Of a stretch of 64,000 nt of DNA, positions 16,301 to 22,665 are shown piece by piece. The notes beneath the pieces are model-generated. The model was not told the origin of the DNA, did not search any database, and saw only the letters and a list, made by a program, of their open reading frames with translations. Location: NCBI RefSeq assembly GCF_018491765.1, contig NZ_JABWCU010000009.1:1-64000 (forward strand), read 5' to 3'. The stretch's first letter is position 1, and each line of letters opens with the position of its first letter. Source of the DNA: Novosphingobium profundi (lineage in GTDB: Bacteria; Pseudomonadota; Alphaproteobacteria; Sphingomonadales; Sphingomonadaceae). A program made the position numbers and the translations under genes.

Positions 16301-17218
16301 GTGATCGTCCAGGATGCGCCGGCAGATCCGCTCTCGGATGTACTAGGTATCGTGCAGGCGAGCGCGGCATGTAGCGTGCGCTTCGCCGCCGGCGGCGACT
16401 GGGCGCTGCGGTTCTCACCAACTCACGTCAAGTTCAACGTTGTTCGCTCCGGCAGCTGCTGGATCCTGGCAGAAGGCACGACGCGGCGATTGTCATCCGG
16501 CGATTGCTTCATGGTGGCAGGCACGCCCTTCGTGCTGGCGAGCGATCCGGGACTACCCGCGATCGATGCCGTTAGTGTGTTCGGAAACGACGCCAGTGAA
16601 GCACGAGTGGGACCGACCCCGGATACGGAGATACTGGGCGGCAGCGTGAATTTCGACAGCGCTCAGGCGGACTTGATCTTGCCGCTGCTGCCCGGCCTAC
16701 TGCTGACAGAAGCCAATCAAGCGGGCGCCTCGCCGATGGGATGGCTGATCTCCCAACTCGATACCGAATGGCGCAGCAATCTGCCCGGCGCGCGAGCCGC
16801 ATGCGATGACATGATCCGTCTGTTGTTCGTGCAGGCTCTCCGCAGCCATTTCAGTGGCGGCACAGACATTCCCAGCTGGCTCGGCGGACTGTCCGACCCT
16901 CCTGTGGCAAGGGCGCTCCAGGCGATCCATGCCGATCCGGCACGCCACTGGCGGCTTGAGGAACTCGCCATTCTAGCAGGTACTTCGCGATCAGCTTTTG
17001 CCGAGCGATTTGCGCGCCGCGTCGGGAGGCCGCCGGTCGGCTATGCGACCAACTGGCGCATGCGTGTGGCTGCAAGTCAGCTTGCCGCAGGCTTGAAGAC
17101 CATCAGCGAGGTGGCATCACAGGCGGGTTACCTAAGCGACAGCGCATTTCACGCCGCCTTCCGCCGCGAAATGGGCACCTCTCCTGCTACATATCGGCGG
17201 AAATTTCGGGCGTCATAG
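16301..17218 (+). CDS. AraC-family regulator (cupin_6 sensor)
   Basis: A 305-aa AraC regulator starting at GTG 16301; the reading frame is open far upstream across the divergent SDR, but family proteins start at the DPLSDVLGIVQAS motif. The sensor spans about residues 5-190 (RFAAGGDWALRF, FNVVRSGSCWILAEG, LSSGDCFMVAGT). The two helix-turn-helices are WRLEELAILAGTSRSAFAER and ISEVASQAGYLSDSAFHAAF near 220-290, ending TSPATYRRKFR. It faces the SDR gene, its likely target. Confidence 0.88.
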   Translation: MIVQDAPADPLSDVLGIVQASAACSVRFAAGGDWALRFSPTHVKFNVVRSGSCWILAEGTTRRLSSGDCFMVAGTPFVLASDPGLPAIDAVSVFGNDASEARVGPTPDTEILGGSVNFDSAQADLILPLLPGLLLTEANQAGASPMGWLISQLDTEWRSNLPGARAACDDMIRLLFVQALRSHFSGGTDIPSWLGGLSDPPVARALQAIHADPARHWRLEELAILAGTSRSAFAERFARRVGRPPVGYATNWRMRVAASQLAAGLKTISEVASQAGYLSDSAFHAAFRREMGTSPATYRRKFRAS

Positions 17219-17570
17219 AATGCCCTTCATTTGGCGCTTTCCGCCGCCAAAGCCGCCTCTCTCGACACCTCGCTTGATCGCCAAGATCGGGCGCTCACCG
17301 GAACTGATGTAAACGTCCTGCCTTGATCTATACCTGCTGGGTTAGCTGCCGGTCCGCACCTTGGCCTCGAATTTTGGCGGCTGAATGACGGCAAAGGGTC
17401 GGGCCCAGAAGGGGCTCTGGCGGGAGAAGCCGTCAGATGCCCAAGCTGGTCGTTCGAGGGCGAATTTGTCTTCCCAGGGACCGGCCCGTCCGCTTTCCCT
17501 TGCCGGTCAGATGGCAGCATCCGACTACGTGCCTGATCTCCTAAATACCGCTTGCGTTCGTGAGGGCGTC

Positions 17571-18022
17571 CAAAGAAGGGAAGCCGTATCGAGCCCCTCG
17601 CATCCCCTGGCAGACGCCGATGGCCAGATCCAGGTTCGTCCCGGAGATCGACTCCCCGGCATCGCGCGTTACGGCGCCACGCTCAGCACCGACTACGAAG
17701 GCCTGCTGGGCAGCCGGACCTTCTCGATAGGCGCGATGTCCTCGCGCGTTCGGGTCAGGGCCTGGTCGGCGACGTGGCCAACCTCACCCCGCGTGTCCCC
17801 TGCTATGTCCTGGTCCACCTCCGCGCGAGCCTGGAACTGGTCCCAGGCTTCTCGCTCTTTGCCAACGTGCGCAACCTGCTTGACCGCGACTACGCCACTT
17901 TCGGCACGTTAAGCGAAGTCGAGGAGGTCGACCTTGCCGAAGCCCCGGATGCCTTCAACCCGCGCGCCTATGGCCCCGGCGCGCCCCGCCGCTGGACCCT
18001 GGGCCTGCGGGCCCGCTTCTAA
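17571..18022 (+). pseudogene. TonB-dependent receptor, C-terminal remnant
   Basis: Only the last beta-strands remain. One frame reads HPLADADGQIQVRPGDRLPG then SIGAMSS; after a shift near 17745 another reads RSGQGLVGDVANLTPRVPCY, SLFANVRNLLDRDYATFGTL and YGPGAPRRWTLGLRARF before the stop. These are the usual closing segments of sphingomonad TonB receptors, ending in aromatic F as outer-membrane barrels do. There is no start, plug domain or signal peptide. Function lost. Confidence 0.8.
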
Positions 18023-18132
18023 CGATGCAAGCCCCTCTCCCCAACTCCTGAGTACGGTGCCTGAGGGCGACAGCATTGAATCGCCCGCATCGGGTCCCCA
18101 CGTCGTAACCCACGACGCAAATGGAAATGTAT

Positions 18133-18396
18133 ATGGCCGGTGGATGGTCGCGCGATGGCGCGGTGCAGGATCAGATTGATGACACGGTAAGCGACGCGGT
18201 GCGCGGCGCACGCGCCCGGATGCCCGCTGGCGAGGGCCTAGAATACTGCGAAGAGTGCGGCGAGACCATTCCCCCCCGTCGGCGCGAAGCCCTGCCGGGC
18301 GTGTGAACGTGCGTCGCCTGCCAGGGGCAACGCGACAAGAGGATCGCCCATTCTCACATCAACCGGCGCGGCAGCAAGGACAGCCAGTTGCGCTGA
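18133..18396 (+). pseudogene. DksA/TraR-type zinc-finger protein, copy 1 (nonsense)
   Basis: Nearly identical to the intact copy at 19100. Here the codon for R after EALPGV is TGA (18304-18306) in place of CGA, removing the second CxxC (TCVACQ) and the tail. Without it the zinc finger (YCEECGETIPPRRREALPGV then TCVAC) cannot form. The downstream codons remain readable to the TGA at 18394-18396, so the mutation is recent. Confidence 0.8.
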
Positions 18397-18462
18397 CGCC
18401 GCCGCCCAAGCGCCTGCGCGCGCCGTGTTGGAATAGCCGCCGCGAACAGCTATGCGGCGAGC

Positions 18463-18693
18463 ATGACGGCATCTGATCTCGAACACCTGCTGATAACACG
18501 CCTCGTCCGGCAAAATGGCGGCACCACCCAGACCTGGCGCCGAGCCGTCGGGAAGATCATCGTGCGCGACAGAAAGATACACCCGCATTGCAACTGGGAT
18601 GTCAGGACTGGCGGCACCGATGCCCAACGCGCCGCCATCGAAAGCCTGCTCGACGAAGTGCGGCTTGAATGCGCCTTCGTGGAAGCGGGCTAA
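18463..18693 (+). CDS. Conserved-looking small protein, 76 aa (copy 1, intact)
   Basis: No family recognised. The frame runs from ATG 18463 with MTASDLEHLLITRLVRQNGG, a helix, then TWRRAVGKIIVRDRKIHPHC and an acidic C-terminal helix (AAIESLLDEVRLECAFVEAG). The duplicate at 19481 differs mainly by third-base and conservative changes and an indel, which suggests the frame was under selection before duplication. No signal peptide or membrane segment. It follows the DksA-like gene in both copies, so the two likely formed one unit. Confidence 0.55.
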   Translation: MTASDLEHLLITRLVRQNGGTTQTWRRAVGKIIVRDRKIHPHCNWDVRTGGTDAQRAAIESLLDEVRLECAFVEAG

Positions 18694-18833
18694 GCGCCAG
18701 ACGAGATTCCCCCCGAGCAAGAAGAAGGCCTCTTTGCGCCCTTGTCGGTCGTTCTGGGGCTGATTTGGCCTGCCAGGGACCGGCCGGTCCGCTTTCCCTT
18801 GCCGAGCAGATCGACCAGTAGCCTGGATGGGTG

Positions 18834-18985
18834 GGAAGCCGTATCGAGCCCCTCGCAGACGCCGACGGCCAGATTTAGGTTCGCCCCGGAGATCGCCTCC
18901 CCGGCATCGCGCGTTACGGCGCCACCTTCGGCACGTTCAGCGAAGTCGACGAGGTCGACCTTGCCGAAGCACCGGATGCCTCCAA
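18834..18985 (+). pseudogene. TonB-receptor remnant, copy 2
   Basis: Matches copy 1 from gggaagccgtatcgagcccc onward, then jumps from GGCGCCAC straight to CTTCGGCACGTTCAGCGAAG, the sequence located 218 bp further on in copy 1. The junction keeps a single GCCAC, as expected for deletion between short direct repeats. The frame is broken and no protein is expected. Confidence 0.7.
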
Positions 18986-19099
18986 GCTGACGACGCCCCC
19001 TCTCCCCAGTAGCTGAGCGCCGTGTTTGGCAGGGAGGCAGCATTGAATCGCCCGCATCGGGTCCCCACGTCGTATCCCACGATACGAATGGGAATGGAT

Positions 19100-19363
19100 A
19101 TGGCCGATGGATGGTCGCGCGATGGTGCGGTGCAGGATCAGATTGATGATACGGTAAACGACGCGGTGCGCGGCGCACGCGCCCGGATGCCCGCTGGCGA
19201 GGGGCTCGAATACTGCGAAGAGTGCGGCGAGACCATTCCTCCCCGTCGGCGCGAAGCTCTGCCAGGCGTGCGAACCTGCGTCGCCTGCCAGGGACAACGT
19301 GACAAGACGATCGCCTATTCTCGCATCAACCGGCGCGGCAGCAAGGACAGCCAATTGCGCTGA
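19100..19363 (+). CDS. DksA/TraR-family C4 zinc-finger protein, 87 aa
   Basis: A small protein with the sphingomonad form of the DksA/TraR zinc finger: MADGWSRDGAVQDQIDDTVN at the start, a basic helix (AVRGARARMP), then YCEECGETIPPRRREALPGV and RTCVACQ with four cysteines (CxxC-x18-CxxC), ending NRRGSKDSQLR. The family binds the RNA polymerase secondary channel, though short members such as YbiI are poorly understood. ATG 19100 is chosen from family length; 19088 is also in frame. It is the surviving member of a duplicated pair. Confidence 0.82.
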   Translation: MADGWSRDGAVQDQIDDTVNDAVRGARARMPAGEGLEYCEECGETIPPRRREALPGVRTCVACQGQRDKTIAYSRINRRGSKDSQLR

Positions 19364-19391
19364 CGCCGCCGCCCTCGGGACCGGCCTTTGG

Positions 19392-19424
19392 CACCCGAAG
19401 GCTGGGGCTAGACACCTTCGGGTG
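19392..19424. repeat. Perfect 10-bp inverted repeat present only in copy 2
   Basis: CACCCGAAGG (19392-19401) and CCTTCGGGTG (19415-19424) flank a 13-base loop. The hairpin lies in about 50 bp missing from the matching place in copy 1 (18400-18420), so it was inserted after, or deleted from one copy since, the duplication. It could act as a terminator-like or small palindromic mobile unit. Confidence 0.6.
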
Positions 19425-19480
19425 ACGGACCGAGCGCGCGCCGTGTTGGAATAGTCGACACGAGCAGCTATGCGGCGGGC

Positions 19481-19722
19481 ATGACGGCATCCGATCTCGA
19501 ACACCTGCTGATAACCTGCTGATAACACGCCTCGTCCGGCAAAATGGCGGCACCACTCAGATCTGGCGCCGAGCCGTCGGCAAGGTCATCGTGCGCGACA
19601 GGAGGACGCACCCGCATTGCAATTGGGATGTCAGGCCTGGCGGCACCGATGCCCAACGCGCCGCCATCGAGAGCCTGCTCAACGAGGTGCGGCTTGATTG
19701 CGCCTTCGTCGGAGCGGGCTAA
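19481..19722 (+). pseudogene. Small-protein gene, copy 2 (frameshifted)
   Basis: Corresponds to 18463-18693. After codons for MTASDLEHLLIT an extra 11 bp repeats the word ctgctgataac, shifting the frame and producing stops TGA TAA at once. Downstream the old frame is still readable (NWDVRPGGTDAQRAAIESLL) to TAA 19720-19722, so decay is recent. Confidence 0.75.
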
Positions 19723-19921
19723 GCGCCGGACAAGATTCCCAACGAGCAAGAAGAAGGCCTCTTTGCGCCCATCCTCGCCGTTCGCCGGCTCCTATGGATT
19801 TCCCGGAAGCGGTCATTCGACTGGGAATAAGCGGTCCATCTGGCAACGCAAAAAGAGGACGGTCGGCCGCCGACCAATTGCAGACGTTGACGGCTCTTCC
19901 GAAAATCGACAGCTTAGCGGT

Positions 19922-20086
19922 ATGAAGCCCCGCATTCTGATCGCTGTTCTTGTCACCCTCCTCGTTGGCATTTCAGCAGGTTGGGCTAGTCGCGGCCTTA
20001 TCGCGAGCGACCGTTGTTTGGATCGTGGTGGCGTGTGGGATGCCGACCTAGACGCTTGTCACCTGCCATCCGGGAACGGCAGCTAG
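19922..20086 (+). CDS. Small single-span membrane protein, 54 aa
   Basis: MKPRILIAVLVTLLVGISAG is a signal-anchor helix; the outer part reads ASDRCLDRGGVWDADLDACH, with two cysteines likely to form a disulfide. Similar short C..GG.W....C proteins are common in sphingomonads as periplasmic hypotheticals. There is no strong ribosome site, so the start is not certain, but the membrane helix beginning right at ATG 19922 supports it. Function unknown. Confidence 0.55.
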   Translation: MKPRILIAVLVTLLVGISAGWASRGLIASDRCLDRGGVWDADLDACHLPSGNGS

Positions 20087-20210
20087 CCACCCAACCCAGC
20101 GATTTGATCGGATGAATGGCGCAGCGAGGCGCGCTAGTCCCGTCCGTCCGCTTTTTGCCCTCGCCAGATCCGCAGCCAGAATGGCGGTGACGGGTGGATA
20201 GCTGCCGTCG

Positions 20211-20699
20211 CTATATCTGCCGCGGATCAGGGCCAAACCTATTTTCGCCGGTGCTTCCCGGCCATAGCCCGAACACCATGCACAGAAGGGAAAAAACACT
20301 CACCGCAAGCCGCGCAGGGTTTAGGGGGTTGAAAAATCCTTCGGGTAACGTGCCAGTTGCGAATGCGACGCCCTGATATATCTGCATGACGATCGCGGGT
20401 AGAATGAGTAATCCAAACCAACCTGATCTGGCTTGATCGTGCAGTCGGCGAACAAATAGCGCAGGAAGCGGGATATAAAATGCAGTCTGGATAAGAACAC
20501 CTGCAATGATCGACGCTTTGAAAGAGAGTGAAAAATGCAGGAGGAAATTTGCAAAGAACCCAACAATTCCACTGATTATTAGATAACCAAGCAAATCTGT
20601 TCGCCTGGCACGACCACTTAGGTCAAATGTGCCAACTACTGCGGTGACCACGATAGTCCTCGCCATTTCAACATTCTCTTTTGCGGGTTCATAGGGCAA
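20211..20699 (-). CDS. DUF805 family inner-membrane protein
   Basis: A 162-aa protein: FDLSGRARRTDLLGYLIISG is the DUF805 entry motif (F...GR..R), followed by hydrophobic helices, ALFVRRLHDQARSGWFGLLI (the diagnostic RRLHD..RSGW) and GLWPGSTGENRFGPDP near the end (usual PG..G.N.FGP.P). Four membrane helices are expected. Start 20699 versus the internal M12 is not settled. The AT content is higher than in the neighbouring genes, consistent with acquisition. Function of the family is unknown. Confidence 0.85.
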   Translation of the reverse strand: MPYEPAKENVEMARTIVVTAVVGTFDLSGRARRTDLLGYLIISGIVGFFANFLLHFSLSFKASIIAGVLIQTAFYIPLPALFVRRLHDQARSGWFGLLILPAIVMQIYQGVAFATGTLPEGFFNPLNPARLAVSVFSLLCMVFGLWPGSTGENRFGPDPRQI

Positions 20700-20738
20700 T
20701 TAGGGTTCTCCCGAAGATTGCAGCGCGGTTTTGAGGAT

Positions 20739-20780
20739 GTCCGCAATCGGTCGTTTGCTGACGGGCGGCTTTTGGCGCCG
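20739..20780 (+). repeat. Dispersed intergenic repeat, copy B
   Basis: Contains gtccgcaatcggtcgtttgc and gacgggcggcttttggcgcc. It resembles copy A (10474-10537) and the fragments tctgcaatcggtcgacgg (about 21227) and cgttccgcaatcggcc (about 21332). A non-coding repeat family found in the accessory part of the window. Confidence 0.5.
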
Positions 20781-20828
20781 GCCGGAATGCCGCTGAAGGC
20801 GAGTTCGGGGTGGATTGCTGACATTAGC

Positions 20829-21197
20829 CTAATCGCGGTGCCGGAATGAATTAGCGGCCCGCTCAGCGCCGAAGATTGCAAACACAATGGCTGCGAAGTC
20901 GATCACTACAAAAGGCGCAAATTGGATTGTCGGGCTCGGCAGCTCAATTTTCGTTCCAGCGATTAGGCCGACGTGTGCCAAAGTCATCACGAAAAGTAGC
21001 AGCCAATAATACCACTCTCCACGTAGATCCCATCTGACCCTCGCTGCCAATGCAATAGTCATAAACGCGAAGGCGGATAAAGCAGCTTTGTCGCCATCCT
21101 GAGTGATAAAAATCATGACGGCAAAAACACAGAGCCCAAGCGCGCCAAGGAAAAACACCCAACGTTTTGGGACAGTGTAGTCTGGTTCTGGTGTCAT
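20829..21197 (-). CDS. Hypothetical membrane protein, 122 aa
   Basis: About four hydrophobic helices: RWVFFLGALGLCVFAVMIFI, LSAFAFMTIALA, YYWLLLFVMTLAHVGLIAG and FAPFVVIDFAAIVFAIFGAE. No family recognised. The start at 21197 is the only good one. AT-rich compared with the flanking core genes. No operon partners are evident. Confidence 0.55.
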   Translation of the reverse strand: MTPEPDYTVPKRWVFFLGALGLCVFAVMIFITQDGDKAALSAFAFMTIALAARVRWDLRGEWYYWLLLFVMTLAHVGLIAGTKIELPSPTIQFAPFVVIDFAAIVFAIFGAERAANSFRHRD

Positions 21198-21657
21198 CGC
21201 AGCACTGATTTAGCGAAAGTGCGAATGTCTGCAATCGGTCGACGGCCGACCGACCGCTATTTCCATCTGAGACCGATCGCCAGCATCGGAAGAGGACCGG
21301 CAGCTATCGCCCACCGCTGAGCGGAAGCCCGACGTTCCGCAATCGGCCCCACTACGACATTAGGCCCCAGCCTGAATAAACAACCGCAGACGATCCACTT
21401 ATCAAACGTCAAAGGCTGTTTAGACGAACCGGGCCACCTCGGTCTGAGACGCGACTTGAGTTCAATATTTCGCATCCTGAAGTGCTGTTCCGGGGCTTGC
21501 AACAGACGGGACTGGACACGCGTTTCACCTATCTGCATAGTCTCTAAAGCACCGGAATATAGTGATGTTCTGGGTGCGTGAGGCAAAAAAATGTGGGAAG
21601 TAGAATAACGGGCGTCAACAAGGTGAACCTTTTCAGAGCATTGTAAGTAAATCTGAA

Positions 21658-21676
21658 AATCCCACCCTGTCCGCCA
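21658..21676 (+). other. tRNA-Ser 3'-end-like sequence, candidate attachment site
   Basis: The bases aatcccaccctgtccgcca fit the last part of a tRNA: end of T-loop (aat), T-stem 3' strand (cccac), acceptor 3' strand (cctgtcc), discriminator g and CCA. The acceptor would pair with GGACAGG, the usual 5' end of tRNA-Ser. No tRNA body precedes it; the upstream bases are AT-rich (gagcattgtaagtaaatctg). This is how att sites left by integration into a tRNA gene look. Confidence 0.6.
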
Positions 21677-21959
21677 AGCGGCCCAGAACTGGCTCCTTTT
21701 CGGCTCTGCCCTCGAACTCAGACAAGTTCGCTGTGCTCCCCAGCTTAACAGCCTTGAGCCAAAGGCTCAGAGCCGCGTTTGCCCACGGGACATGCACCAA
21801 GGCCCGCATGTACGCAGTCCATGGTCGACCAGGCCATGATCGAGCACCTCTGCGATGAGTGGAAGCAAATTCACAACGCAAGATGTATGCATTCGCCAAT
21901 GCCTGGTCCGGAACCGAAGATGGCAGATTTATCGTGTGAATGCCTGGCGTCGCGACCAA

Positions 21960-22009
21960 GGAAGGCACATTGCGGTCTTTCCAACCGTCTGTCCTGAAAG
22001 GTGCCTTCC
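21960..22009. repeat. Nested inverted repeat
   Basis: GGAAGGCAC (21960-21968) pairs with GTGCCTTCC (22001-22009); an inner CTTTC/GAAAG stem lies between, with a bulge on the left. It may be a terminator or structured RNA remnant; no T-run is adjacent. Confidence 0.45.
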
Positions 22010-22053
22010 AGGCCCCTCTCCCGAATTTCTATTGAGTTATTTTGCCGAGGCTA

Positions 22054-22275
22054 TCAGCAGCCGTTGGACTTGTTGCCGTAGTGCTTCATGGCTTGTGCAA
22101 GGCCCTTGCCAGCGTGCTCGTTGGCCTTCTCCAGTGCCTTTTGGAGGCCTTGCGGAACCGCCTTGGCGTTAATCATCGACTTGGGCAGATGGCTCGCATG
22201 CGTACCAGCGAATGCCGTGCCACTGAGCGCAACCCCGGCAGCAATAACGGTAAATCCAATGGTAATCTTATTCAT
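22054..22275 (-). CDS. Small secreted protein, 73 aa
   Basis: MNKITIGFTVIAAGVALSGT followed by AFA-G is a clear Sec signal peptide (cleavage after residue 23). The mature 50 residues are rich in K, A and H (KALEKANEHAGKGLAQAMKH) and end in NGC. GGAG lies about ten bases before ATG 22275. No family recognised; likely a small helical periplasmic protein. Confidence 0.6.
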   Translation of the reverse strand: MNKITIGFTVIAAGVALSGTAFAGTHASHLPKSMINAKAVPQGLQKALEKANEHAGKGLAQAMKHYGNKSNGC

Positions 22276-22665
22276 GACCCGTAGTCTCCATAGTTGATCT
22301 ATTTAACGGACTATTTTGCCGACAAGTCAGTCTCACGGCCGGCTTGCAAACGTTCTCAATAGAGCATCCGACGGTCAAGCATGTATACCAAATCTAAACC
22401 ATCTCGATTAAGACCTCATTTTCCTAAAGGCTATGTTCATCATTGAACACGGCAATACTTGGCGGCGTACCCCGCCTTAAAAATATGGCACCTCGCCCCA
22501 CTTCCTCTTCTTTTTCGGGAGAGAATAGCCGTGCGAAGGCCCAGAGCGACGATGACAGGCCAGAGGCAAGTCGGTAAGCAAATCGGCCGAGAGGAGTAGC
22601 GATGTGAACGATGTTGGGCGGGGACCGGGGCCCCAAGCGGCGCGGCATAGGGCAAATTCCAAACC
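22276..22665. other. 390-bp upstream region of the sensor kinase
   Basis: No gene supported. AT-rich to about 22490, then GC-rich. It should contain the promoters of the small secreted protein (minus) and the CrbS-like kinase (plus). The GTG start of the kinase at 22666 has only a weak ribosome site. No clear operator is seen. Confidence 0.4.

Larger units (their letters stand above)
17446..18739 (+). repeat. Tandem duplication, copy 1
   Basis: This unit (TonB-receptor fragment, DksA-like gene, small ORF) is repeated head-to-tail from about 18741 to 19770. Matching landmarks are ggaccggcc-gtccgctttc, gggaagccgtatcgagcccc, gcattgaatcgcccgcatcg and aagaaggcctctttgcgccc in the same order. Copy 1 holds 218 bp of receptor sequence that copy 2 lacks; copy 2 holds a hairpin insertion that copy 1 lacks. 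Confidence 0.8.
18741..19770 (+). repeat. Tandem duplication, copy 2
   Basis: Second unit, directly abutting copy 1. In copy 2 the receptor part has lost 218 bp between two GCCAC words (17676-17680 and 17894-17898 in copy 1), the DksA-like gene is intact, and the small ORF is broken by an 11-bp tandem repeat. Confidence 0.8.
21198..22053. other. 856-bp non-coding region with possible island edge
   Basis: No gene supported. It holds repeat fragments (21222-21345), the tRNA-Ser-like 3' end at 21658-21676 and a nested hairpin at 21960-22009. Composition is AT-richer than the core to the right. Short frames at 21633-21968 (minus) and 21779-21997 (plus) overlap each other and look like chance. 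Confidence 0.5.

Noticed and set aside
17230..17251. Hairpin TTTGGCG/CGCCAAA after the AraC gene as a terminator
   Set aside because: A 7-bp stem without an adjacent T-run; too weak to call with confidence.
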